Shown here in pieces: positions 1 to 7,696 of a DNA stretch of 52,085 nucleotides. The notes under the pieces were generated by a model. It saw nothing but the letters and a program-made list of their open reading frames with translations, was not told the DNA's origin and searched no databases. The position numbers were made by a program, and so were the translations under genes. Source of the DNA: Candidatus Nitrosopumilus sp. (GTDB lineage Archaea > Thermoproteota > Nitrososphaeria > Nitrososphaerales > Nitrosopumilaceae); assembly GCA_029263475.1 (NCBI GenBank), contig JAJCXK010000022.1, positions 1 through 52,085 on the forward strand, written 5' to 3'. The first letter of the stretch is position 1; the number at the start of each line of letters is the position of its first letter.

Positions 1-122
1 ACATCATCAAAATACCTATGACCAAAAAGAATCCCTTCTCCCACCAGGAATATCGTACTCAATAAAAACAGGTGAAAACCTGCAATTGCAGAACAGCCTG
101 TCTTTGCAGTCTTGTTGTTCAT
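1..122 (-). CDS. Small membrane protein, 3' part cut by window edge
   Basis: An ATG at 122 opens a frame that stays open for 40 codons to the left edge. The visible peptide starts MNNKTAKTG and has one hydrophobic segment at about residues 11-33 (GFHLFLLSTIFLVGEGILF), so it is probably an integral membrane protein or signal-anchor protein. It begins 42 nt after the stop of the next membrane protein gene on the same strand, so the two are probably cotranscribed. Family not recognised. The C-terminus is missing. Confidence 0.55.
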   Translation of the reverse strand, partial: MNNKTAKTGCSAIAGFHLFLLSTIFLVGEGILFGHRYFDD

Positions 123-163
123 GATTTAACTAAACACATGAGGACTATTTTGGTTCAAGACAG

Positions 164-577
164 TCATGGGAACTGCTCATTCCACTGTCTTGACCATTTT
201 ACAACCAGGTAAACTGAAAATACTGTCAATCCAATCGAAATCCCAATACTGATTATGTTATATGGAATTACATCGAACATTGTCACCTGTGGTTTGATGG
301 GAGTCATGTATGGAGGCAAGGGGATTATGGCATCTGAACCCATCTGTCCTCCGGAAGGATCAATTAACGTCATCTCATAGTATCCAATCAAGGATAATGC
401 AAAAGCCATGATGGCAGATGGAATCAGGACATACAGAATGTATTTCCTTAGTTTCTTGATTCGATAAAACGCCCATAGGTTCACAGGAGACATTATTGCA
501 AAAATAATCTGCCATTTGATGCTGACATTTCCTTTTGCAGGCATGTATTTTTTGTATCCCTGTGAATTAATTATCAT
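164..577 (-). CDS. Hypothetical membrane protein, three predicted TM segments
   Basis: About 137 residues. Hydrophobic stretches lie near the N-terminus (IIFAIMSPVNLWAF), in the middle (YILYVLIPSAIMAFALSLIGYY) and at the C-terminus (IISIGISIGLTVFSVYLVV), separated by a proline-rich polar loop. Family not recognised. The frame also opens at a GTG at 607, but the ATG at 577 is preferred: an AT-rich TATA-like element (about 614-623) sits a TATA-to-start distance upstream, giving a nearly leaderless transcript, and a CCACGTGG palindrome lies between the two. The gene is divergent from the ArsR gene at 793 and is followed by the truncated membrane gene at the window edge. Confidence 0.6.
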   Translation of the reverse strand: MIINSQGYKKYMPAKGNVSIKWQIIFAIMSPVNLWAFYRIKKLRKYILYVLIPSAIMAFALSLIGYYEMTLIDPSGGQMGSDAIIPLPPYMTPIKPQVTMFDVIPYNIISIGISIGLTVFSVYLVVKWSRQWNEQFP

Positions 578-602
578 TTCTAACCCTTTTTCTGAAATTA
601 GT

Positions 603-696
603 TCCACGTGGGTCTAAAATATTCTCTCTTGACTATGTCCCCAGCACAACGTTCATGGGGTTATAGTTAATGGGAGATATTCTGCACCCACGTGGA
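603..696. promoter_or_regulatory. Pair of CCACGTGG palindromes in a divergent promoter region
   Basis: TCCACGTGGGT at 603-613 and its exact reverse complement ACCCACGTGGA at 686-696 form an 11-nt inverted pair. Each contains the self-complementary octamer CCACGTGG (604-611 and 688-695). Their centres are 84 bp apart, close to eight helical turns, so a dimer could bind both on one DNA face. The left site lies between the TATA-like box and start of the minus-strand membrane gene; the right one lies about 100 bp before the ArsR gene. Inference: operators, possibly of the adjacent ArsR-type regulator. Confidence 0.5.
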
Positions 697-792
697 TGTC
701 AAACAAAAATTGGAACGATCCAAAAAATGACAGATATGGAAAATTATCACATAATTCAAATAATTAAATAACTCTTTAATTATTGAATCGTA

Positions 793-1089
793 ATGGAATC
801 TCCTTGGAAAGCAATGGCAGATGACAGCAGAAGAGAGATTCTGTTGTTACTCAAGAAGAAAAACATGACGCCTACGGAAATTTTATCTCATTTTGATTTC
901 ACGTTACCTGCTTTATCAACGCATCTTAAAATTCTGAAAAATTGTGATCTGGTTACAGAAAAAAAATCCGGAAAAAATAGAATATACTCGATAAATCATG
1001 ATAAAACATTTGAGATGATGAAGTTTTTCAGCCAGATGCATGGTTATTCACTAAATAGCCTCAAAGAGTTCTTGGAGAATGAAAAATAA
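793..1089 (+). CDS. ArsR-family winged-helix transcriptional regulator
   Basis: 98 residues, the normal size for a single-domain ArsR/SmtB-type repressor. The N-terminal MADDSRREILLLL motif, the recognition helix region around LPALSTHLKILKNCDLV (about residues 38-54) and the wing KKSGKNRIYSIN are typical. No Cys metal site is visible, so it is probably not a metal sensor. Its stop overlaps the next start (TAATG), so it is translationally coupled to a START-like membrane protein. ArsR plus AHSA1/SRPBCC pairs are a well-known arrangement in which the regulator controls the pair. An AT-rich TATA-like stretch (about 763-775) lies a promoter distance upstream of the ATG. Confidence 0.88.
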   Translation: MESPWKAMADDSRREILLLLKKKNMTPTEILSHFDFTLPALSTHLKILKNCDLVTEKKSGKNRIYSINHDKTFEMMKFFSQMHGYSLNSLKEFLENEK

Positions 1090-2027
1090 TGGACATCAAA
1101 AAAGAACTTGTAATCGATGCTTCTGTATCACGAGTGTATGATGCAATAACCGACATGAAACAAATTTCCCAGTGGTTTCCTGATGTTGCGTCACTAGAAC
1201 CTAAAATTGGTGGCAAAATTATTTTCAGATTTTCTAGTCCATCATCTAATGTTTCTGACATCATAGAGGGAAAAATAATTGAGATCGAAAAAAATAAAAA
1301 ATTGGCATATGCATGGTCACATCCAGATGTTCCAAATTTCCCACTCACAAAAGTAAGTTGGAATCTGGAGCAAGTTGGGAAAAATAAAACTAAAGTGGTG
1401 ATTGTTCATTCTGGATTTGTTGATGAAAATGTTGTGAGCTTGTACAACAAGAGATGGATTGGAATCGCCAAATATTTAGAAATCTTTACTGCATCTAAAA
1501 AACCTGCAAACATGCGAAAACAGATTTTATCCACCATTACACTGGCATCACTTTGTTTGATATCCATAGTGGTAATTGGCACATTTCAAAAAAGTGATGA
1601 ATTTGTTACAGGACATTTTTGGCTATCATTGCTTGCAGTATCTCTAATGTCGATTCCGTTCATTAACAAATACAAAAAATTCTCATGGAGGGACAAACCA
1701 GCAATCACATCCATTGGAATAACCATTCTTGCACAAATTATAGTCACTGTTTACTGGGGATTCACATTTAGCGATACCACTGTACCACTGATAGAACGTT
1801 TGGCTATAGATACAACATTGTTTTACATGCTAATGATCTCTTTACTTCCAATAGGCTTTGGCATTTCGTATGCGGCAATCAAATCTACAGGTAAATCAAA
1901 AATCACACAAGGGACAGACCTGATCACAATTCAATTCTCGGAGAGAAAAATTAACGGATTACTGGTTGGGTTGGTGGCATTTCAAGTATTTCTAAATGTC
2001 ATAGTATACTGTCTTTCTACTTTGTAA
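1089..2027 (+). CDS. SRPBCC (START/AHSA1-like) domain fused to five-TM membrane domain
   Basis: 312 residues in two parts. Residues 1-135 look like an SRPBCC/polyketide-cyclase-type lipid-binding fold (IDASVSRVYDAITD, QISQWFPDV, then alternating strands ending in a long C-terminal helix). Residues 146-308 contain about five hydrophobic helices (near 146-165, 176-194, 204-224, 243-265, 288-308). AHSA1/SRPBCC proteins normally stop after about 150 residues, so the membrane half is unusual. It overlaps the ArsR gene by one base. Inference: a membrane-tethered hydrophobic-ligand binder or sensor under ArsR control. The domain calls are good; the function is unknown. Confidence 0.75.
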   Translation: MDIKKELVIDASVSRVYDAITDMKQISQWFPDVASLEPKIGGKIIFRFSSPSSNVSDIIEGKIIEIEKNKKLAYAWSHPDVPNFPLTKVSWNLEQVGKNKTKVVIVHSGFVDENVVSLYNKRWIGIAKYLEIFTASKKPANMRKQILSTITLASLCLISIVVIGTFQKSDEFVTGHFWLSLLAVSLMSIPFINKYKKFSWRDKPAITSIGITILAQIIVTVYWGFTFSDTTVPLIERLAIDTTLFYMLMISLLPIGFGISYAAIKSTGKSKITQGTDLITIQFSERKINGLLVGLVAFQVFLNVIVYCLSTL

Positions 2028-2096
2028 CACTTTATCAATCAGATAAACTCCAAATTCAAAACTCATTCTATTAAGATTCGATATTTAAAATCCTGC

Positions 2097-2225
2097 TTAG
2101 AAGGTATTATGCGATTTCATCATGAACCCTATGCTGATATGACTTGCTCCATCTACAACTATGCCTCTTCGAATGGTTGACAACTCTATCAAATCCTTGT
2201 GTTGATCTTTGAAGATTTTTTCCAT
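2097..2225 (-). pseudogene. C-terminal fragment of an alpha/beta hydrolase
   Basis: A 42-codon frame from an ATG at 2225 to TAA at 2097. The peptide contains DLIELST, then IVVDGASHISI. This matches the C-terminal end of alpha/beta hydrolases, where the catalytic His sits in a G-x-x-H context, and resembles DLADLST...HVIV in the broken hydrolase at 4566-5575. No nucleophile elbow or N-terminal part is present upstream. It lies immediately downstream of the SBBP gene. Most likely a leftover of a second hydrolase copy. An overlapping longer frame (2107-2301) gives a basic, unlikely peptide. Confidence 0.4.
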
Positions 2226-2275
2226 TGTATCTTACAAATTTTGTAAAATTATTTTTAAAATTCAATTTCCATCTT

Positions 2276-3997
2276 CTATGTATTTGATTTTTCACAGTCA
2301 TACTTTTCTAATTTATTGACAATGTCCTCTTGAGATATCTCAAATTGATGAGCCTTTTGGAAATAGCAATGAAGATCAATATGTTCTAGCGCATGATTCT
2401 TATCAAAAAATACGTTCATCCTCACTAGGGAATCATCGTCATTTCCTGCAAAGTAGGATATGTGATCATCTCGTACCGAAGATTGTACATCCTTGTACTT
2501 TGCATAAAATGCCACAACTTCTGGCATGTCTTGATAACGCATCAATAACGAATCTTTTACGGATTGGCTCAAAATGATTACGTCTGAGTCAGTTGATCTC
2601 CAGTCTAATTTTTCAGCAGTATCCAAATAGACACAAGCTAGTTTCTTGTTGGTTCTTTCAACTAGAAGATGATTCTCATTTTTACATGTAATGTCATCAA
2701 TTGGAATTGTGTTTTCAATCTGATGTTTTAATGACGGTTGTAATGTAATAATCTGAGAGTCATATTTTATTACAAAGGCATCGTATTCTCCGACAAGAGT
2801 ATCAAAGAGGCTGCCATCTGTGGTGCCTGTCACATACACGTTACCAGATGCGTCAACGCTAATATCGTTACCGCCCTCAAATGAGCTGCTTCCAAACTGC
2901 TTTGTCCACTTTTCAATTCCATTTTTAGCATATTTTGTAACAAACACATCATCAGAGCCAATATTTGTACTGGAAGGATTGTCATTGGTGGCACCTGTGA
3001 CATACACGTTATCAAATGAGTCTATAGTGATACCGCTATGTTCCTCAAATGAGCTGCTTCCAAACTGCTTTGTCCATTTTTCAACTCCGTCTGGATTATA
3101 CTTTACAAGAAAAATATCATACGTGCCAGTATTGGTGCCAAAAAGATCTCCATTGGTATGACCTGTGACATACACGTTATCTGGGGAGTCCACAGAGATG
3201 CCAAAACCAATATCGCGATCATTACTGCCAAACTGCTTTGCCCACACTTGGTTTCCGTCCGTGTCATACTTTGCAATAAAGGCATCAATTATTCCCGCAT
3301 TGGTGCCAAAAAGATCTCCTTTCACATAACCTGTAACGTATGCGTTACCATATGAGTCTGCAGAGATGCCAATGCCTTCAACAAGAGAGTCGTTGCCAAA
3401 CTGCTTTGCCCACACTTGGTTTCCGTCCGTGTCATACTTTGCAATAAAGGCATCATCAGAACCGACATTGGTATCTGAGATATTGCCATTGGTGGTGCCT
3501 GTGACATACACGTTGTCAGATGAGTCTAGAGAGATATTATTACTGCTGTCATGCAGATCACTGCCAAACTGCTTTGCCCACACTTGGTTTCCGTCCGTGT
3601 CATACTTTGCAATAAAGGCATCCGATTCTCCGGCAATTGTGCCAAATAGATCTCCCATGGTGGTGCCTGTGACATACACGTTGTCAGATGAGTCTAGAGA
3701 GACACCGTTTCCCCATTCTCTGTGAATGCTGCCAAACTGCTTTGCCCACACTTGGTTTCCGTCCGTGTCATACTTTGCAATAAAGACATCCGATTCTCCG
3801 GCAATTGTGCCAAATAGATCTCCCATGGTGGTGCCTGTGACATACACGTTGTCAGATGAGTCTAGAGAAATACTGCTACCTCCCTCAAACGAATCGCTTC
3901 CAAACTGAACCGACCATTGCGTTGTTTGTCCAAATGAATTAGACATTCCAACAACGCTAGACAAGACTAGTGGGATTATGAGCCAAACAAATTTCAT
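2276..3997 (-). CDS. Secreted SBBP beta-propeller repeat protein
   Basis: The frame opens at 4069, but the ATG at 3997 starts a clear signal peptide (MKFVWLIIPLVLSSVVGM), giving about 573 residues. The mature part begins with seven perfect 56-residue repeats of the SBBP type: W-x-x-QFG, then S-x-D-x-x-x-NVYVTG, then DxFxxKYdxdG. They should fold as a seven-bladed propeller. The last about 150 residues form a separate domain containing a CKNENHLLVER...LACVYLDTAEKL stretch often seen in exported thaumarchaeal proteins. Likely extracellular or cell-surface and involved in binding; no catalytic site is seen. It has its own transcription unit after the monooxygenase operon. Confidence 0.85.
   Translation of the reverse strand: MKFVWLIIPLVLSSVVGMSNSFGQTTQWSVQFGSDSFEGGSSISLDSSDNVYVTGTTMGDLFGTIAGESDVFIAKYDTDGNQVWAKQFGSIHREWGNGVSLDSSDNVYVTGTTMGDLFGTIAGESDAFIAKYDTDGNQVWAKQFGSDLHDSSNNISLDSSDNVYVTGTTNGNISDTNVGSDDAFIAKYDTDGNQVWAKQFGNDSLVEGIGISADSYGNAYVTGYVKGDLFGTNAGIIDAFIAKYDTDGNQVWAKQFGSNDRDIGFGISVDSPDNVYVTGHTNGDLFGTNTGTYDIFLVKYNPDGVEKWTKQFGSSSFEEHSGITIDSFDNVYVTGATNDNPSSTNIGSDDVFVTKYAKNGIEKWTKQFGSSSFEGGNDISVDASGNVYVTGTTDGSLFDTLVGEYDAFVIKYDSQIITLQPSLKHQIENTIPIDDITCKNENHLLVERTNKKLACVYLDTAEKLDWRSTDSDVIILSQSVKDSLLMRYQDMPEVVAFYAKYKDVQSSVRDDHISYFAGNDDDSLVRMNVFFDKNHALEHIDLHCYFQKAHQFEISQEDIVNKLEKYDCEKSNT
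2741..3916 (-). repeat. Seven tandem 168-bp coding repeats (SBBP blades)
   Basis: Seven in-frame units of exactly 168 bp (56 codons) encode the propeller blades. The four inner copies share long nearly identical DNA, for example the stretch beginning cccacacttggtttccg at 3241, 3409, 3577 and 3745, each 168 bp apart. Outer copies are more diverged. High DNA identity beyond protein need suggests recent duplication or gene conversion, so copy number may vary between strains. Confidence 0.9.
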
Positions 3998-4089
3998 ATT
4001 TTTTAATACAGATATAGATTTGATAAAGAGTTCTTCCCTGGAATTAAAATCATTAAAGGCTAAATCCAATTATACAATATCTCCAGATT

Positions 4090-4506
4090 TTAAAATATGA
4101 GTTCGGAATTTTCCAATAAGGAATATTTGTTATGATCTGGATCGTAAAATTCGGACATTATTGCTCCCCACGGCTGTTTTTTGGGTTCAGACATTTTAAC
4201 TCCATTTGATTTTGCTTTTTTGTATGCTTCCTGAATGTCTTTGGTGTAGAACCATATCCCGGTATCTGTTCCAATTTTCTTCCTTAGTTGCTCTTTGATC
4301 TCAGGTATTGCATCTATTTTGTTAGGATTCATCAAGCTGATTGGGATATCTGAATTTCTCGGACGCACTTCAATCCACTTGTATGCTCCAAAGTCTTGAT
4401 TTTCTTTTTTTTCAAATCCTAGCTTTTGCGTAAAAAATTCAAGAGTCTTTTCTTGATCTGATACCATCACTATTGTCCCACCCAGAGTATCGATTATGTC
4501 AGACAT
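4090..4506 (-). CDS. VOC (glyoxalase/bleomycin-resistance/dioxygenase) family protein
   Basis: 138 residues from the ATG at 4506 (MSDIIDTLGGT); the frame opens earlier at 4533 but that extension is not conserved-looking. The beta-alpha-beta-beta-beta pattern is visible twice: IVMVSDQEKTLEFFTQKLGFE near the start and IWFYTKDIQEAYKKAKSNGV with the ending EFYDPDHNKYSLLE. Members bind a divalent metal and act on small electrophiles or aromatics; the substrate cannot be read from sequence. It is the last gene of the minus-strand oxidative operon, 60 nt after the broken hydrolase, so it may share the TetR-controlled transcript. Confidence 0.82.
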   Translation of the reverse strand: MSDIIDTLGGTIVMVSDQEKTLEFFTQKLGFEKKENQDFGAYKWIEVRPRNSDIPISLMNPNKIDAIPEIKEQLRKKIGTDTGIWFYTKDIQEAYKKAKSNGVKMSEPKKQPWGAIMSEFYDPDHNKYSLLENSELIF

Positions 4507-4565
4507 GAACTGCCTCCTGCAATACGACATCAATTATTGTTATTATTTTCTTTTTCTTCATTTCC

Positions 4566-5575
4566 TTATTTTTCTCCGATTAAAGGAATCAAGCTTAGGA
4601 TGTGATCTGCGGTTTCATCACCATTCCACACATTCACAGGCTGTGTCTCATTTACAATGACATGACTGCCATTCGTTGACAAATCAGCCAAGTCCTTGTT
4701 GAAGTCTCTTGAAATTTGCCTGAATTCTTCTGGTGATGTTCCTGCAATGTCTTCAGAATTATTCGAGATGATGCTTTCCGTAGAGATGGCAATGATTGGC
4801 AAATCTCCCCGGTCATAATGCGCTTCTTTTCCCTGCTCAAAAGACAAGATGATGTTGCTCATCATGGATTTCATTGCAGGGTATGGCGATTAAATCTCTG
4901 AAACGATGCCATCATTTCAAGCTCATCATCTTCCAAGTCCAGTCCTGAAAAATTAAACATGTGCAGGATATTCATAATCCCAAGATTGCCTGCAAGTTCC
5001 ATTAGCCAGATATTTGCACGCAGTGTCTCGATATCCTTGTCCATTTTTTCTCTAAATTCTGTTCCATAACGGTTGACTTGATCATGATGATACGAGTCAA
5101 TGAATGCAATTCCTACAACCTGTTCTTCGTGTTCTGCACTGTAAATCAAACTTGTAATTCCTCCCAAGCCATTACCTGCCAAGATTATTGGGCCATCAAT
5201 TTTGGCAGTTTGTAGAAGTTGATGCAATTCATCTGATGAATTTTTAGATGTATACGAAATATTATTTGCTTTACTCCAGGCAATTCCCGCAGCATCATAA
5301 CTGCATGTACGGACAGTTTCAGATAAATTCTCTTGAAGATCTGAATACACAAAGCTTGGAATGCCTGCTCCTGATATGATGATGATAGTTGGTTGATCAT
5401 TGTTTTCTGGTCCGGTACAATACATGTGAATTTCACCTCCGTTGAGTGAGTACATTTTACCTGGTGGTTCAATTTCGGTTATGCTTTGATATACAATCTG
5501 TGATACAACAAGAAAACCCACAATCAAAATGACAAAAGAAATGCCCAAATATTTCAAAATTCTTTTAATTTTCAT
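4566..5575 (-). pseudogene. Membrane-anchored alpha/beta hydrolase, frameshifted and without catalytic residues
   Basis: Two frames make one hydrolase. The first (start ATG 5575 after a GGAGAG ribosome site) has an N-terminal membrane anchor (YLGISFVILIVGFLVV), a strand GEIHMYCTG, the oxyanion region IIIISGAGIPS and an elbow reading AGNGLGG. It stops at 4871; the remainder continues in another frame from 4874 (MKSMMSNIILSF) to 4566, an ATGA overlap. In active enzymes the elbow is G-x-S-x-G; here Ser is Gly. The usual C-terminal catalytic His after HVIV is also absent (NETQPVNVWN). Frameshift plus loss of nucleophile and His argue for a dead gene, though two coupled polypeptides with a non-catalytic role remain possible. 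It overlaps the SDR stop by 11 nt. Confidence 0.7.
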
Positions 5576-6506
5576 TTCTCTCCTCTCCAAAGTCATAGTT
5601 GATTTTTGTCAGTTTTTCTGAAACTTTCCATAATTTTTCAGCGTTTTTCAGGTTATGGGATTCTTTATTTGATTTCACTTTTACCGGATATCCTCTCCAT
5701 TCTTGAAATCCTCCAGGTCCGAAATAATCCCCTCCCTTGACAAGGGGATCAACTGATGCTCGGATTTCAGACAATGCCCCCATCAAAGTACTTTGAGACA
5801 TCATTGAATTGGCTATAGCCATTCCGATTTTGTACAATGGTTTTTTGATAATGTATTTTGATAAATTGCTCTTTGCCACTCCCGGATGCGCTGCAACTGC
5901 AATACAATCAACGTTAAATTTCTCAAATCTTCGCTGTAATTCATAAGTGAACAGCAGATTGGCGAGTTTTGTATTTGCATATGATTTGAATATTGAATAT
6001 CCTCCATTTTCAAACATGAAATTGTCAAAATTCATTTTACCCGACTTGTGCCCTATGCTGCTCACATTGACCACCCTTGATCCTTTGGAATTTTTTAAAC
6101 GATGTGACAATAAACCAGTAAGCGCAAAATGACCTAAGTGATTTGTACCAATTTGCATTTCAAATCCGTCCTTGGTTTTCTTGTATGGGCAGACAATTCC
6201 GGCATTGTTCAAAAGAACATCCAATTTACTGTATTTTTCATTAAATTTTTTTACAAATGAATGAATTGATTCTAAATCTGCTAAATCTAGATTCATGACG
6301 TCGATTTGTGCATTTGGATGTTCTTCTTGTATTTGCTCTTTTGCTGACTCTCCATTCTTTATGTTGCGACAAGCGAGAATTGTTTGTGCACCTTTTGCTG
6401 AAAGGTATTTCACTGCTTCAAAACCTAGGCCGCTATTACTGCCAGTCACAATTATCGTTTTTCCAGATAAATCTGGAATGTCATCAAACGTCCATCTAGG
6501 TTTCAT
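5565..6506 (-). CDS. Short-chain dehydrogenase/reductase, retinol-dehydrogenase-like
   Basis: 313 residues with all classical SDR marks: the nucleotide-binding TGSNSGLG at 21-28, the NNAG motif near 100-103, catalytic Ser in VNVSS (near 149-150), and YANTK giving Tyr176 and Lys180. The Arg after the second strand (ACRN) favours NADP. The size and C-terminal part (GGDYFGPGGFQEWRG) resemble retinol dehydrogenase / protochlorophyllide-reductase-like SDRs, which act on bulky hydrophobic alcohols or ketones. The start overlaps the upstream monooxygenase stop by 4 nt (ATGA). It should oxidise or reduce a product of the monooxygenases; the substrate is unknown. Confidence 0.9.
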   Translation of the reverse strand: MKPRWTFDDIPDLSGKTIIVTGSNSGLGFEAVKYLSAKGAQTILACRNIKNGESAKEQIQEEHPNAQIDVMNLDLADLESIHSFVKKFNEKYSKLDVLLNNAGIVCPYKKTKDGFEMQIGTNHLGHFALTGLLSHRLKNSKGSRVVNVSSIGHKSGKMNFDNFMFENGGYSIFKSYANTKLANLLFTYELQRRFEKFNVDCIAVAAHPGVAKSNLSKYIIKKPLYKIGMAIANSMMSQSTLMGALSEIRASVDPLVKGGDYFGPGGFQEWRGYPVKVKSNKESHNLKNAEKLWKVSEKLTKINYDFGEERNEN

Positions 6507-7696
6507 CCTATCTTTTCATCCCATTTTACATCATAACCAAAAAAATCTTTTTTCATACGATAAAAAATTATGGGAGAAGTCATGATACGTATCATGGTAT
6601 TTCTGAACCATTTCTTTACGGGATGGGTAAGAAAATAGCCATCACCATTTCGGCGTCCAAATTTTACTATCTTGTCCACTCTTTCTTTTCGTAATTCTTG
6701 AAACTTCTCAAATGCTTTTTGTGAAGATTCCATATCTCGTAAGCATTTTGCAAGTGTTACTCCGTCCTCACTTGCCATGGCGGCACCTTGGCCATTTGTA
6801 GGTGAAGTAGCATGCACTGCATCTCCAATTAGACACACATTTCCTTTGTACCATGTATCTAATGGAGGCATATCTGATATTGGGTATTTCATAAAATCAT
6901 TTTCGTCAGATTGGACTATCTCTTTAATGATTGAAGAATCTTCATTGTAAAGTTCAATCATATGTTTTTGCCATTGCTTATCGGTGATTTTTTGTAGATC
7001 CGCTTTGCTTGGTTCTTCCGGATATGATTGTGCATTCCACCACCAAACTTCCCCACTTGGAAGTATGAAATAGGCAAGATATGCTCGTTTACAATAATTG
7101 GCATAAATCATGCTGTTCCTGTGATTTTTGCTAGGGATTCTTGCATATCCACCAGCCATGACAAGTTTTGTGTAGGATGGTTTTGGGGCATCAGGCATCA
7201 GGATTTTTCGAGTATGTGAATGTATCCCATCACATCCAATGAGGAAATCTCCCTCTGCACTAGTGTCGTCTTCAAAATATGCAATGACTTTGTTTCCAAG
7301 ATCCTCGATATCTTTTAGTTTTTTATTAAAATGCAGTTCAATTCTTTTATCGATTATTTCTTCGCGAAGAGCTTTGGTCAGGACACCTCGTTTAATCATA
7401 ATGCTATTTGCCCCAAATTCATTCATGGAATTATCCTCATCAAAAGAAGCAAAAGAATTTCCATTTTCATCATTGAGTATGGTTTTATTACAAATATGCC
7501 CCAGATTGAAAATTTTATCATATATTCCCAAAACGTTGTACACATTCATTCCGTTTGGAGAAAGATAATGGAACAATCCTGCATCATCATCTAGTGATTT
7601 TTGCGCTTCAAATATTTCAGAATCAATTCCTGCTTTATGCAATGCCAATGCAAGAACTGGACCTGCAATGCCGCATCCGATAATTATTGCTTTCAT
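6503..7696 (-). CDS. FAD-dependent monooxygenase (PHBH/UbiH type), copy 1
   Basis: 397 residues. The N-terminal dinucleotide-binding loop GCGIAGP (7-13), the internal DG motif GCDGIHSHTRK and the FAD ribose-binding GDAVHATSPTNGQG are those of class A flavoprotein hydroxylases (PF01494). These use NAD(P)H and O2 to hydroxylate or epoxidise aromatic, quinone or isoprenoid substrates. The C-terminal basic helical tail (KWFRNTMIRIMTS) may contact membrane. It overlaps its neighbour genes by 4 nt on both sides, so it is tightly coupled between copy 2 and the SDR. Similar to copy 2 over its full length, so the pair arose by duplication and divergence. Confidence 0.9.
   Translation of the reverse strand: MKAIIIGCGIAGPVLALALHKAGIDSEIFEAQKSLDDDAGLFHYLSPNGMNVYNVLGIYDKIFNLGHICNKTILNDENGNSFASFDEDNSMNEFGANSIMIKRGVLTKALREEIIDKRIELHFNKKLKDIEDLGNKVIAYFEDDTSAEGDFLIGCDGIHSHTRKILMPDAPKPSYTKLVMAGGYARIPSKNHRNSMIYANYCKRAYLAYFILPSGEVWWWNAQSYPEEPSKADLQKITDKQWQKHMIELYNEDSSIIKEIVQSDENDFMKYPISDMPPLDTWYKGNVCLIGDAVHATSPTNGQGAAMASEDGVTLAKCLRDMESSQKAFEKFQELRKERVDKIVKFGRRNGDGYFLTHPVKKWFRNTMIRIMTSPIIFYRMKKDFFGYDVKWDEKIG

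Noticed and set aside
2820..3908. Several plus- and minus-strand frames inside the SBBP gene
   Set aside because: They are shadow frames created by the 168-bp coding repeat; the SBBP frame explains the sequence completely.
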